From Micromonospora terminaliae (GTDB lineage: Bacteria; Actinomycetota; Actinomycetes; Mycobacteriales; Micromonosporaceae): a stretch of 64,000 bases of DNA. The position numbers and the translations under genes are program-made. Where the stretch lies: assembly GCF_009671205.1 (NCBI RefSeq), contig NZ_CP045309.1, positions 3,100,001 through 3,164,000 of the forward strand. The letters are read 5' to 3'. This document shows, in pieces, positions 8,745-17,810 of this stretch. Below the pieces are notes generated by a model. That model was not told the DNA's origin. It ran no database searches and saw only the letters and a program-made list of their open reading frames with translations. Position 1 is the first letter of the stretch. Each line of letters begins with the position of its first letter.

Positions 8745-9416
8745 TCAGGGCTTCGGCGACAGGCCGGTCCGGGCCGCCAAGGCAGCGACGGCGGTGCCCG
8801 GCGGGGCGTCGGCCGGCAACTGGCGATGGTGCAGGCGGCTGAGCAGCGCCAGCGAGGCGATCGCGCCGACCAGCGCCAGGAACATGTCCCACTGGGTGTC
8901 CCAGACGTCGCCCTGGGTGGCGAGGAAGTCGTCGGCCGCCGCTCCGCCGGCCAGCGCCGCCCACCACTCGATCATCTCGAAGAGGGCGCTGAACGCCAGG
9001 CAGGCGCAGACCACCAGCGGGGCGAGCCAGCGGCTGCCGCGCAGCGGCGACCGGCGGACCAGGATCTCGCGGACCAGGATCGCCGGCACGAAGCCCTGGG
9101 CGAAGTGGCCGAGCCGGTCGTACGGGTTTCGGGACAGGTGGAACGCCTCGCGCGCCCAGTCGCCGACCGGCGTGCGCGCGTAGCTGTAGTGGCCGCCGAC
9201 CACGAGGATCAGCGCGTGCGCGGCGAGCAGGCAGCAGAGGAGCGTGGTCAGCGGGAACCGGCGCCAGGTGGCCAGCACCAGCGGGACGCCGACGAGCACC
9301 CAGATCGTCTCCAGCAGCCAGGTCAGCCGGTCGTACGGCCGGATGCCCGAGGTCACCAGGGCGACGACGACCAGGACCAGCAGCGCCGGTGGGACGACTG
9401 TGCGCGCTCGGGACAC
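8745..9416 (-). CDS. DUF2238 (YjdF-like) integral membrane protein
   Basis: This 223-residue protein has about six membrane segments. The central block NPYDRLGHFAQGFVPAILVREIL, then SALFEMIEWWAAL and GDVWDTQWDMFLALVGA, is the hallmark of the DUF2238/YjdF family. Conserved His, Glu and Asp residues within helices suggest a transport or enzymatic role, which is unknown. The open frame extends to a TTG at 9482, with GTGs at 9440 and 9416. I chose 9416 because it leaves a short tail before the first helix and gives the usual length. Confidence 0.75.
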   Translation of the reverse strand: MSRARTVVPPALLVLVVVALVTSGIRPYDRLTWLLETIWVLVGVPLVLATWRRFPLTTLLCCLLAAHALILVVGGHYSYARTPVGDWAREAFHLSRNPYDRLGHFAQGFVPAILVREILVRRSPLRGSRWLAPLVVCACLAFSALFEMIEWWAALAGGAAADDFLATQGDVWDTQWDMFLALVGAIASLALLSRLHHRQLPADAPPGTAVAALAARTGLSPKP

Positions 9417-9518
9417 CGCGACCGCCTGTTCAGGTCTCACCCGGTGCGGCGCGGCGCCGTCCGGAGAGGACGACCATAGCAACGGCGGGGACGCCTCCCG
9501 GCGCCCCCGCCGCGCCGC

Positions 9519-10184
9519 TCAGTCCTGCGCCTGCCAGCGGTAGAACACGGTGGCCACCGAGTCCTGCGGCCCGCGCCACTCCTCCGGCCGGTACGGGCTG
9601 ACGTACGGCGCCAGCTCCTGCATCACCTTCGCGAAGACCGGCTTGGCGTCGTGGTTGTTCCGGGTCGCCTCGGCGGCCGACGCCTCCTGTTCGAGCAGGT
9701 GGACGTAGACGTCGTCGATCGAGTAGAGCCAGCGGCCCGTGACGCCCAGTTCGGTCGGCAGCGAGCCGGCGTCGGACTCGGCGAAGACCCGGGCCACGTC
9801 CGGTTCGGCGCCGGGCTTGATCCGCCCGACGATCACGGTCAGCGTGGTCTCCGCGGGCGGCTCTCCCTCCGGGGCCCAGTGGTAGAACTCCTTGGCCACC
9901 GAGTCGGACGGGTTCTTCCAGTACCTCGGGTACGGCGTCACGTACGGGCCGATGGCCTCGGCGATCTTCTGGAACGCGGGCAGGCCCCGGGTCTGGCCCG
10001 AGATCCTCGGGTCCTGCTCGCGCTCGATGACGTGGATGTAGAGGTCGTGGTGGGACAGCAGGATGCGCCCGATGACCCCGAGGTCCTGGGGTCGGGTGGC
10101 CTGGTCGTAGTGGCCGAAGACGTCACCGACGATCTTGTCGCTGCCGGGGACCATGTGGCAGACGATCACGTTCCGGAAGACCAT
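9519..10184 (-). CDS. Tandem-domain TcmI-family polyketide cyclase
   Basis: This 221-residue protein contains two copies of the roughly 105-residue TcmI cyclase domain. The first copy carries LGVIGRILLSHHDLYIHVIE and ends in YVTPYPRYWKNPSDSVAKEFYHW. The second has LGVTGRWLYSIDDVYVHLLE and ends in YVSPYRPEEWRGPQDSVATVFYRW. TcmI-type cyclases close later rings of aromatic polyketides as ferredoxin-like dimers; a fused pair could act as a pseudodimer. The ATG follows a textbook AAGGAG site. It is co-directional with the P450 and monooxygenase genes, but no ketosynthase genes are in the window. Confidence 0.88.
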   Translation of the reverse strand: MVFRNVIVCHMVPGSDKIVGDVFGHYDQATRPQDLGVIGRILLSHHDLYIHVIEREQDPRISGQTRGLPAFQKIAEAIGPYVTPYPRYWKNPSDSVAKEFYHWAPEGEPPAETTLTVIVGRIKPGAEPDVARVFAESDAGSLPTELGVTGRWLYSIDDVYVHLLEQEASAAEATRNNHDAKPVFAKVMQELAPYVSPYRPEEWRGPQDSVATVFYRWQAQD

Positions 10185-10222
10185 GACTGCTCCTTGGTGG
10201 ATTCGAGTGGGCGGTGGCGGGC

Positions 10223-11449
10223 TCAGGCGGCGAAGGTGACCGGCAGCTCCAGCAGGCCGCGGAACGGCGACGCGGCCGGCAGCCGGCGCACCTCGTCGAG
10301 GGGCACGCCGAGCCGCAGCCCGGGCAGCCGGCGCAGCAGCGCGGCGAGCGCGATCTGCGCCTCCATCCGGGCCAGCGAGACGCCGAGGCAGTAGTGCACG
10401 CCGTGCCCGAAGCCCAGGTGCGGGCCGCGGACCCGGCGCAGGTCCAGCCGGTCGGGGTCGGTGAAGTGCGCGGGGTCGTGGTTCGCCGCGTTGATCGCCA
10501 CGCCGACGATCGAGCCGCGCGGGATGCACACCCCCTCGTACTCGATGTCCTCGGTGGCGATCCGCGGGCTGGCCACCGGCAGCGGGCCGTCGAACCGCAG
10601 CAGCTCCTCGATCGCGGCGGGCAGCAGCTGGGGCGTGGCGCGCAGCAGCTCCAGCTGCTCCGGGTGGGTGAGCAGGGCGAGCACCGCGTTGCCGAGGAAG
10701 TCGGCGGTGGTCTGGTGCCCGGCGAACACCAGCAGGAAGGTGGTGGTGACCAGTTCCGCCTCGGAGAGCGTCCCGTCGCGGTCGACCGCGTCGATGAGCG
10801 CGCCGATGATGTCGTCGGCCGGGTCGTCGCGCTTGGCCCGCACCAGGTCGGCGAAGTAGTGGTGCAGGCGCAGCTGGGCCTCCTGCACGGCCGCCCGCTC
10901 CTCCTGCGGTGGCCGGCGGGTCGAGCCGGAGGTGCGGATCACCTGGGTCCAGTCGAGCACCCGGTCGTGGTCCTCCGGCGGCACGCCGAGCAGCTCGCAG
11001 ATGACCGTCATGGGCAGCGGGATGGCGAAGTCGTGCATCAGCTCGGCCTGCCCCTGCGGCAGCATCTTGTCGATGAGGTGGTCGACGACCTGCGCCACCC
11101 GCGGCCGCAGCGCCTCGATCCGCCGCGGCGCGAACGCCTGGGACACCACCCGGCGCAGCCGGGTGTGCTCGGGCGGGTCCGAGTTGAGCATGTTGCGGTT
11201 CAGGCCCTCCGAGTTCGGGCCGAAGATCCGCAGGTAGTGCTGGCCGGGGCCGTAGAGGTCCTTGGACAGCCGCGGGTCGGTGAGCGCCGCCCGGGCGTCG
11301 TCGAAGCGGGTGATGAGCCAGGAGTCGAAGCGCGGGGAGCTGACCGGGCACACCGGCCGGTCGGTCCGCAGCCGGGCGAAGGTCGGGTAGGGGTCGGCGG
11401 CGAATCCGTCGGTGTAGAGCTCGCCCGCCGGCACGGCGTCCTCGGTCAT
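10223..11449 (-). CDS. Cytochrome P450 monooxygenase
   Basis: This 408-residue soluble P450 has the I-helix motif FAGHQTT near residue 245 (usually AGxDT or AGxET, so His replaces the acidic residue). It also has the ExxR of helix K (EELLR) and the heme ligand loop FGHGVHYCLGVSLAR with the axial Cys near residue 350. Bacterial P450s of this class usually hydroxylate secondary metabolites with a separate ferredoxin, which is not encoded nearby. The ATG overlaps the ABM gene stop (ATGA), and GGAGGAGG lies just upstream. Confidence 0.93.
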   Translation of the reverse strand: MTEDAVPAGELYTDGFAADPYPTFARLRTDRPVCPVSSPRFDSWLITRFDDARAALTDPRLSKDLYGPGQHYLRIFGPNSEGLNRNMLNSDPPEHTRLRRVVSQAFAPRRIEALRPRVAQVVDHLIDKMLPQGQAELMHDFAIPLPMTVICELLGVPPEDHDRVLDWTQVIRTSGSTRRPPQEERAAVQEAQLRLHHYFADLVRAKRDDPADDIIGALIDAVDRDGTLSEAELVTTTFLLVFAGHQTTADFLGNAVLALLTHPEQLELLRATPQLLPAAIEELLRFDGPLPVASPRIATEDIEYEGVCIPRGSIVGVAINAANHDPAHFTDPDRLDLRRVRGPHLGFGHGVHYCLGVSLARMEAQIALAALLRRLPGLRLGVPLDEVRRLPAASPFRGLLELPVTFAA

Positions 11450-11766
11450 CGGTCCTCCTCCGATGCGCTGCCCACGCTGTGCAGCACCTGGTAGGTGTGC
11501 CGCTGCGCGGACTCGCGCAGCTCGCGGATGATGGCCAGCAGCCGGTCCCGGTGCTCGCTGCGGCCGAAGGCGTCCAGGCGCTCGCGGTCCGCCCAGTCGC
11601 TGATGATCAGGTAGCTGCGCGGGTCGTCGGCGTCGCGGACCAGGTCCTGGTGCAGGCAGCCGTCCAGCGTGCGGATCTCCTCGGCCGCGGTACGCCACTC
11701 GGCCTCGAAGCGCTCCTCGCAGCCCTCCCGGGTCCGCATCGCGAGGACGGTACGGACCCGGGTCAC
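11446..11766 (-). CDS. Antibiotic biosynthesis monooxygenase (ABM) domain protein
   Basis: This 106-residue single-domain protein opens TRVRTVLAMRTREGCEERFEAEW and continues with HQDLVRDADDPRSYLIISDWADRERLDAF, typical of the dimeric ferredoxin-like ABM family. Members are cofactor-free quinone-forming oxygenases or heme-degrading relatives. The GTG start overlaps the stop of the upstream FAD monooxygenase (GTGA) and the stop overlaps the P450 start. Coupling to those genes points to oxidation of an aromatic polyketide. Confidence 0.85.
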   Translation of the reverse strand: MTRVRTVLAMRTREGCEERFEAEWRTAAEEIRTLDGCLHQDLVRDADDPRSYLIISDWADRERLDAFGRSEHRDRLLAIIRELRESAQRHTYQVLHSVGSASEEDR

Positions 11767-14042
11767 CGGGCACCGCCGAACACCAGGTGCAGGTGCTTGC
11801 GGAGCGCGTCGGCGTCGACCGGCTGGCTGCGGAAGCCGACGTGCCCGTCGGGGCGGACCAGGTAGAGGCCGGTGCCGGTCAGCCCGTACGTGGCGCGGAA
11901 CCGGCCGTCGGCGTCGTACAGCACCGGCGGGTCGAGCAGCCGCGGCTCGGCGGCGTCCGGGCTGAGCAGCAGGTAGGCGTCGACCTCCCCGGCCGTCTGC
12001 CGCCGCACGTCGGCGCAGAGGTCGGCCATCGCGCCCAGCGCGGCCTCGTCGGCCGACGCGTCGGCGTAGAGCAGCAGCGTGTGCCGGGTGCCGCGGGTCA
12101 GGTCGCGCAGGCGCAGCGGGTGGCCGACGCCGCGCCGCAGCAGCCCGTGCACGTCGGGGGCGCGGTCGCCGGGGCGGGGGGCCTCGCCCAGCGCGTCCGG
12201 ATCGGACACGGTCTCCCCGACCAGGGGGCTGCCCGCGTAGCTGAGCAGCATGGACATCTCCTGGAGGAACTGCCGCTTCAGGTCCTCGCGGTCCAGCTCG
12301 TCGGTGAACGCCATCCGCACGGCGCGGCCGACGATCTCCTCGCCCTCCGGCCGCCGCTCGGTCTCGTAGCTGTCCAGCAGGCCGGGCGCGGCGATCCCGC
12401 GGACCGCCAGGGCCAGCTTCCAGGCCAGGTTCCAGGCGTCCTGGATCCCGGTGTTCATGCCCTGCCCGCCGGCCGGCGGGTGCAGGTGGGCCGCGTCGCC
12501 GACCACGAACACGCGGCCGTCGCGGTACCGGTCCACGATGCCGTGGCTGATCCGGAACACCGACGACCAGCGCAGGTTCGCCGCGCGGGTGCCGGGCGGG
12601 GCGAGGTGGTCGAGGGCGGCCTGGACGTCGGCCAGGGTCGGCGCGCCCAGCTCCGCGCTGAACCCGGGCGGGGCGTCCTGCCCGCCGGTCTGCGCGAAGA
12701 ACCGGGGCGGGGCCAGGGTGGCGATCCGGTAGCGGCGCTCGCCGCGCAGCGGGACGCAGACCAGCATGCCGTCCATCCGGCCGTCGGTCTCGTGCAGGAA
12801 CCGCAGCAGGTGGCCGTCGGGCATGTCCCAGTCCACGTCGACGTCGCCGAGCATGAACAGCTGGGGGAACCGGCCCAGCCCGCCGGTGAAGGTGAGCCCG
12901 AGCAGCTCCCGGACCCGGCTGTGGGCGCCGTCGCAGCCGACCAGGTACTGCGCGCGGACCGTCTCGGTGCCGCCGTCGGCGGTCGTGACGGTGGCCGTCA
13001 CGCCGTCGTCGTCCTGGGCGAAGTCGACCAGCTCGGCGCCGCGCTGCGGGCGTACCCCGAGGGTGGCCAGCCGGGCGGTGAGGATGCGCTCGGTCTCGTA
13101 CTGGGGCAGGCCGAGGTGCGCGTACGGCAGGCCGGGCAGTTCCCAGCTCATCCGGTGGGTCTCCACCCCGTTGACGAAGACCATGTTGCCGGTGAGCCAG
13201 ATGCCGGCGTCCATGGCCTCCCGGACGACGCCCTGCTCCTCCCAGATCTCCATGGTGCGGCAGTGCACGCCGATCGCCTTGTCGGCCTGGCCGGCCGGGG
13301 TGGCCAGCTTGTCGATCACCCGGCAGTCGACGCCCCGCCGGGCCAGCTCGACGGCGGCGGTCAGCCCGGCGGGCCCCGCCCCGACGACGAGTACGTCCGT
13401 TTCCCTGTGCACGTCGGCCTCCCTGCCCGTGATGGGTTGTCGCCGGCCGTCCCCGTCGGGCACGACGTGAAACAGGCGGCGCCGGATGTCGAGGAGGAAC
13501 GGCGCGATCGGCCCGGCCTGCGCGGACGCGTGGGCGGGGTCGGCGATCCAACGGAGGAACTCCTCCGCGCTGTTCCACTCGGCGAAGATGTGGTGCACGT
13601 CCGACCCGGGTTCGCGCAGCAGCTGCTCACGCCGGTACCCGGGTATCCCGGCCATCCGGGACCGGACCTCCGGGTAGCCGCGGTGGAACTCGGCGAGCCG
13701 GGGCGCCGGCACGGTCAGCTCCACGTCCACGTAGACGGTCGAGTCGCCCGTAACGTGCTCCCGCAGCACCGGGTAGTCGACCGCACCGGTCGCCTCGGTC
13801 AGCGGCCGGACCAGCTCGGCCAGCCGCGCGGCCACCGGCCCGTCCCGGTACGCGTGCAGCGCCGCCTCGTCGGCCCACTCCGTGACGACGACGAACCCGC
13901 GCGGGTCCAGGGCGTCGAGCAGCAGCTCGTGCCGGACGTTGCCGGCCGAGCCACCGACCTGCCCCGCGACCGTCCGCCACGCGGACCGCACGGCGGGCTC
14001 GCAGCCCGGACGCGCGCGCAGCCGGAGCATCGTCCTGATCAT
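11763..14042 (-). CDS. Fused ABM-ABM-FAD aromatic monooxygenase
   Basis: This 759-residue protein has an unusual order. Residues 1 to about 105 and about 108-200 are two ABM-like ferredoxin folds (each with a VVTEWADEAALHAY- or FAEWNSAEEFLRW-type core). An FAD-binding aromatic hydroxylase follows, with GAGPAGLTAAVELARRG near residue 220, the GCDGAHSRVR motif near residue 375 and GDAAHLHPPAGGQGMN near residue 520. A thioredoxin-like tail typical of polyketide hydroxylases closes the protein. I start at ATG 14042 (MIRTMLRL). It probably hydroxylates or oxidatively rearranges an aromatic polyketide. It is the first gene of the coupled oxygenase set. Confidence 0.87.
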   Translation of the reverse strand: MIRTMLRLRARPGCEPAVRSAWRTVAGQVGGSAGNVRHELLLDALDPRGFVVVTEWADEAALHAYRDGPVAARLAELVRPLTEATGAVDYPVLREHVTGDSTVYVDVELTVPAPRLAEFHRGYPEVRSRMAGIPGYRREQLLREPGSDVHHIFAEWNSAEEFLRWIADPAHASAQAGPIAPFLLDIRRRLFHVVPDGDGRRQPITGREADVHRETDVLVVGAGPAGLTAAVELARRGVDCRVIDKLATPAGQADKAIGVHCRTMEIWEEQGVVREAMDAGIWLTGNMVFVNGVETHRMSWELPGLPYAHLGLPQYETERILTARLATLGVRPQRGAELVDFAQDDDGVTATVTTADGGTETVRAQYLVGCDGAHSRVRELLGLTFTGGLGRFPQLFMLGDVDVDWDMPDGHLLRFLHETDGRMDGMLVCVPLRGERRYRIATLAPPRFFAQTGGQDAPPGFSAELGAPTLADVQAALDHLAPPGTRAANLRWSSVFRISHGIVDRYRDGRVFVVGDAAHLHPPAGGQGMNTGIQDAWNLAWKLALAVRGIAAPGLLDSYETERRPEGEEIVGRAVRMAFTDELDREDLKRQFLQEMSMLLSYAGSPLVGETVSDPDALGEAPRPGDRAPDVHGLLRRGVGHPLRLRDLTRGTRHTLLLYADASADEAALGAMADLCADVRRQTAGEVDAYLLLSPDAAEPRLLDPPVLYDADGRFRATYGLTGTGLYLVRPDGHVGFRSQPVDADALRKHLHLVFGGAR

Positions 14043-14279
14043 GAGGTTCCCTTCGACGGCCTGCGGGAGACGGTGGAGCGGTCGAGTCACCACGTCGTCG
14101 CGCTGCGACCCTGCCGGAGGTCGCGTCAACCGGCCGTCACCGGTGACCCCCGCGACGTCCCCACCTCGTGACGCCGCGGGGACGGGCCGCCGCTAGGACG
14201 CAGCGACCCCGGACCGTCGTCGGTGGACGCGTGCGCGCGCTGCCACCCCACGGCACCCGGGGCCGGCTGGCTGTGGAGG
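14043..14279. other. Intergenic region upstream of the oxygenase operon
   Basis: About 240 bp separate the methyltransferase gene (leftward, ending at 14280) from the FAD monooxygenase start. No convincing coding frame or hairpin is seen. It is the likely promoter region for the oxygenase, P450 and cyclase genes. Confidence 0.4.
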
Positions 14280-14936
14280 TCAGGCGCCGAGCGCCCGGAC
14301 GGTGCGGAGGAGGTGACCGGCCAGGTGGAGCGTCTGGCCGCCGGTCTCCGCGACCACGTCGATGCCCCGCACCTCCGTGCCGGTCCACGCCGGCCCGGCG
14401 AAGCCCGCCCGCAGCTCCCGCTCGGTCAGGCCCCAGCCGTGGCCCGCCTCGGGTGACACGGCCAGCACGAAGACGGCCGCGCCCGGCGCGGCGAGACCCG
14501 GCAGCGAGGCGAGGTAGCGGTCCATCGCGCCGCCGTTGCGGTGGATGCTGTGCAGGAGGCCGGAGTCGAACACCGAGTCGAACGGCGCCGAGGGCAGCGA
14601 CAGGTTCGTGGCGTCCTGGACCTCGAAGTGCACGGGCAGGCCCTCGCGGGCGGCCTTGGCGCGGGCCCGGTCGATCGCCACCCGGGAGATGTCGACCCCC
14701 GTCACCCGGTGGCCGCGGCGGGCGAGGGCGATCGCGAGATCGCCGGTGCCGCAGCCGATGTCGAGCACCTTCGGGCCTCGGACCTCGTGGTCGAGCACCT
14801 CGGCGAGGGCCGGCTGCGGACCGCCGATGTCCCAGGGCGGCCCGCCCGAGTCGGCGGTGTCGCGGTAGACCTCGTCATAGTCCTGCCCACCGTGGACGGG
14901 CTCGTCGCGATGCGCTTCGACGTCTCGTGCGCTCAC
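14280..14936 (-). CDS. Class I SAM-dependent methyltransferase
   Basis: This 218-residue protein has motif I VLDIGCGTGDLAIALARRG near residue 55, an acidic end of strand 2 (VTGVDIS) and the motif DATNLSLP near residue 105. It fits the small-molecule methyltransferase fold, and no membrane segment is seen. The GTG is preceded by GGGGG. It could methylate the product of the neighbouring oxygenases, but thiopurine-methyltransferase-like detoxifying enzymes look similar, so the substrate is open. Confidence 0.85.
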   Translation of the reverse strand: MSARDVEAHRDEPVHGGQDYDEVYRDTADSGGPPWDIGGPQPALAEVLDHEVRGPKVLDIGCGTGDLAIALARRGHRVTGVDISRVAIDRARAKAAREGLPVHFEVQDATNLSLPSAPFDSVFDSGLLHSIHRNGGAMDRYLASLPGLAAPGAAVFVLAVSPEAGHGWGLTERELRAGFAGPAWTGTEVRGIDVVAETGGQTLHLAGHLLRTVRALGA

Positions 14937-15026
14937 TTGACCCCCTGGACGACCGGCTCGACGGCGGGAACCCGGGCTCGACCAGCACCCTACCCCCGGG
15001 ACGGGCCGTTGCGCGCCGGCCCGCGG

Positions 15027-17747
15027 TCAGGTGAAGAGGCGGGCGAGTTCGGTGCGGGAGCGGACGCCGAGCCGGTGGAAGATGTTGCGCAGGTGGTGGT
15101 CGATCGTCCGGGTGGAGAGCGACAGCCGGGTGGCGATCTCCCGGTTGGTGGCCCCCTCGGCGACCAGCTGGGCGATGTGCAGTTGCTGGCCGGTCAGCAG
15201 CTGCGCGGCCGGCCGCTGCGGCGATCCGACCGACTCCCCCGCCGCGCGCAGCTCCGCACCGGCACGCTCGGCCCACACCGTCGCGCCGAGCAGGATGAAC
15301 GTCTCCCGCGCCCGGTGCAGGTACGCCCGCGCGTCCCGGGGGCGGCGGGCCCGGCGCAGCTCGCGACCGAACAGCAGCTCGGTGCGGGCCCGCTCGAACC
15401 GGTCGGTGTCGGTGGGATGCAGCCGCAGCGCCGTCCGGAACTGCCGCTCGGCCTCGGCGCTGCCGCGGGGCGCGAGCAGCGCGTGGCAGCGGGCAGACAG
15501 CGCCCGGCGCGACGGGCTCGCCGTGCTGCTGGCCCATCGGTCGAAGACGGCGAGCGCGGCGGTGGGCCGCCGGCCGTCGTGGGCGGCCGCCTCCACCAGG
15601 TACGGCGTGGCCATCACCTGCACGAGGACCTGGCCGCGGCCGGTGCCGGTGCGGGCCAGCGAGGCCAGCCGGGTGGCCGCGTCGGCGTGCCGGCCGTCGA
15701 TCAGGTCGAGCACGCCGAGCGCCCACTGCGCGTACGCGTAGGGGCGGCTGCCCGGGGCGGCGCCGTCACCGATCTCGGCGATCCGGGCGAGGCTGGTGGT
15801 CCGGTCGGCCCGCACCGCGGCCAGCACGGCGAGGATGCCGAGGTGCACCCGGGCGCAGGTCCGCTGGCCGGTGGCGCGGGCGATCGCGAGCCCCTCGCGG
15901 GCCGTCTCCGCCGCCGTGGCGTGCCGGCCCAGCCAGTACTCGGCGACCGCCCGCAGCTCCAGCGCGCGGGGCAGCACGGACCGCTCGCCGCGGGCCCGGG
16001 CCAGCTCGACGGCGCGGTCGGCGAGCCGGTGGGCCGCGCCGTCGACGGCCACGAGCAGTCCGGCCACGGCGGCGCACACGAGGGCGGCCGGGCTGAGCGC
16101 CGGCCCGGACAGCCGGCCGCCCAGGACGACGACCCGGCGCAGCGCCGGCCCGCCCTGCTCGTGGTCGCCGCGCAGGGTCGCCCCGACGCCGGCCGCGAAG
16201 GTGGTGAGCAGCTCGGCGTCGGCCGCGTCCCCGGGCCGGCGCAGCGCCCCCGCCCGCCGCGCCACCTCCGCGTACCGGTAGTGGTCACCGGTGAGGCAGA
16301 TGGCCTCGCCGGCCCGGACGAGGCCGAGGAGGGCCGCCCCCCGGTCGGCCGGTGCGACGGCCTCGGCGGCGGCGAGCAGGGTGGTGACCGCGGTGGCCGG
16401 CGCGTCGCAGCGCAGCTGCATCTCGCCGCGCAGCAGGTCGGCCCGGGCGCCCCCGGCCGGGTCACCGGGCAGCGCGGCGAGCAGGTGCCGGGCCCGGTCC
16501 GGGTCGCCGGCCGTCCAGGCGCGGCGGGCGGCGGCGACCGTCCGCGTGGCAGCGCGGGCGGGGTCGTCGCTGAGTTCGGCGGCGCGGCGCAGCGCGGTGA
16601 CGGCCTCGGCCGGGTCGTCCGCGCCGGCCGCGGCCGCCTCCAGCTCCGAGGCGAGGGCCGGGTCGGGACCGTCGGTGGCGGCGGCCCGGTGCAGGGCCGC
16701 GCGCAGCGGCCGGCCGTCCAACGCCCGGGCCAGCAGCAGGTGGGCCGCCCGCCGGTCGGCCAGCGGCGCGACGACCTCGACCATCGTCCGGGCCAGCGGA
16801 TGCGGGAAGGTCACGCCCGCCGGGCCGGCGCGCAGCAGGCCGGCGGCCTCGGCCGGTGCGAGCGCCTCGGGGCCGAGACCGGCGGCGCCCGCGGCACGGT
16901 CCAGGGTGGCCGGGTCCCCGTCCGGATCGAGCGCGGCCAGCAGCAGCGCCCGCCGGGTGTCCGGCGGCAGCCGGTCGAGGCGGGCACGGTACGCGGCGCC
17001 CAGCGTGCCGCCGGCCGGCGGGGCGGCGGGCAGCGGCTCGGCACCGTGCCACTGGCCGGGGGTGAGCGCGTCGGCGAGATCGACCAGCGCCCGCGGGTTG
17101 CCGCCGCTGACCGCCGCCAGTCCGGTGGCCACCGCGGGCGGCGGCGGGCCGGGCCGGCGGTCGGCGAGCAGTGCCCGGCACTGCCCCTCGTCCAGGGGGC
17201 GCAGCCGGCGTGCGGGCAGGTCGCCGGCCGCCGCCGCACCGGTCGCGGCGAGCACGAGGGCGACCGGCAGCCGGCTCAGCCGGCGGGCCACGACGGCGAG
17301 CGTCGCGGCGGTCTGCGGGTCGCCGGCGTCGATGTCGTCCATCGTGCACAGCAGCGGCCGGTCGCGGGCGGCGACGGCGAGCAGGCCGAGCACGGCGGTG
17401 GCGAGGGTCAGCCGCTGGGCGTCCGGGCAGCCACCGCCGGTGAGCACGCGCCGCAGCACCCGCCGTTGCCGGTCGGGCAACGCGGCGGCCCGGTCGAGCA
17501 CCGGATCGAGGAGGCGTTGGAGGCCGGCGTACGGGAGGGCCGCCTCGTCGGCGAGCCCGGCGCCGGCGAGGACCGTCCGCGCACCGGCGTGCCGCCGGGC
17601 GTACGCCAGGAGGGCGCTGCGGCCGGAGCCGGGCTCGCCGTGGAACAGCAGCGCGCCGCCGGCGGTTCCGTCGAGCAGGTCGCGGACCGCCCGGCACTCG
17701 TCGTCCCGGCCCCGCAAGGTTATTTGCACTGGGAATGCAGTAACCAT
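15027..17747 (-). CDS. LAL-family (LuxR-type) ATPase transcriptional regulator
   Basis: This 906-residue protein has an N-terminal AAA/STAND ATPase with Walker A GEPGSGRSALL near residue 40 and a Walker-B-like TMDDIDAGD. A long helical TPR-like middle follows. The C-terminal LuxR helix-turn-helix is LTGQQLHIAQLVAEGATNREIATRLSLSTRTIDHHLRNI. Large ATP-binding LuxR (LAL) regulators commonly activate secondary-metabolite clusters. I place the start at ATG 17747, behind AGGTGAAA; an upstream in-frame TTG at 17771 is less likely. It lies beside, and in the same direction as, the tailoring genes, so it may be their activator. Confidence 0.9.
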   Translation of the reverse strand: MVTAFPVQITLRGRDDECRAVRDLLDGTAGGALLFHGEPGSGRSALLAYARRHAGARTVLAGAGLADEAALPYAGLQRLLDPVLDRAAALPDRQRRVLRRVLTGGGCPDAQRLTLATAVLGLLAVAARDRPLLCTMDDIDAGDPQTAATLAVVARRLSRLPVALVLAATGAAAAGDLPARRLRPLDEGQCRALLADRRPGPPPPAVATGLAAVSGGNPRALVDLADALTPGQWHGAEPLPAAPPAGGTLGAAYRARLDRLPPDTRRALLLAALDPDGDPATLDRAAGAAGLGPEALAPAEAAGLLRAGPAGVTFPHPLARTMVEVVAPLADRRAAHLLLARALDGRPLRAALHRAAATDGPDPALASELEAAAAGADDPAEAVTALRRAAELSDDPARAATRTVAAARRAWTAGDPDRARHLLAALPGDPAGGARADLLRGEMQLRCDAPATAVTTLLAAAEAVAPADRGAALLGLVRAGEAICLTGDHYRYAEVARRAGALRRPGDAADAELLTTFAAGVGATLRGDHEQGGPALRRVVVLGGRLSGPALSPAALVCAAVAGLLVAVDGAAHRLADRAVELARARGERSVLPRALELRAVAEYWLGRHATAAETAREGLAIARATGQRTCARVHLGILAVLAAVRADRTTSLARIAEIGDGAAPGSRPYAYAQWALGVLDLIDGRHADAATRLASLARTGTGRGQVLVQVMATPYLVEAAAHDGRRPTAALAVFDRWASSTASPSRRALSARCHALLAPRGSAEAERQFRTALRLHPTDTDRFERARTELLFGRELRRARRPRDARAYLHRARETFILLGATVWAERAGAELRAAGESVGSPQRPAAQLLTGQQLHIAQLVAEGATNREIATRLSLSTRTIDHHLRNIFHRLGVRSRTELARLFT

Positions 17748-17810
17748 CCATCCAGTTTCACCTATCGGCAACCCGTCGGAAAGACTTTGCCCCCGGCGAA
17801 CCCCGCACGA

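Noticed and set aside
9519..17747. A complete type II polyketide cluster
   Set aside because: No ketosynthase, chain-length factor, acyl carrier protein, ketoreductase or resistance gene is recognisable here, only tailoring functions and a regulator.
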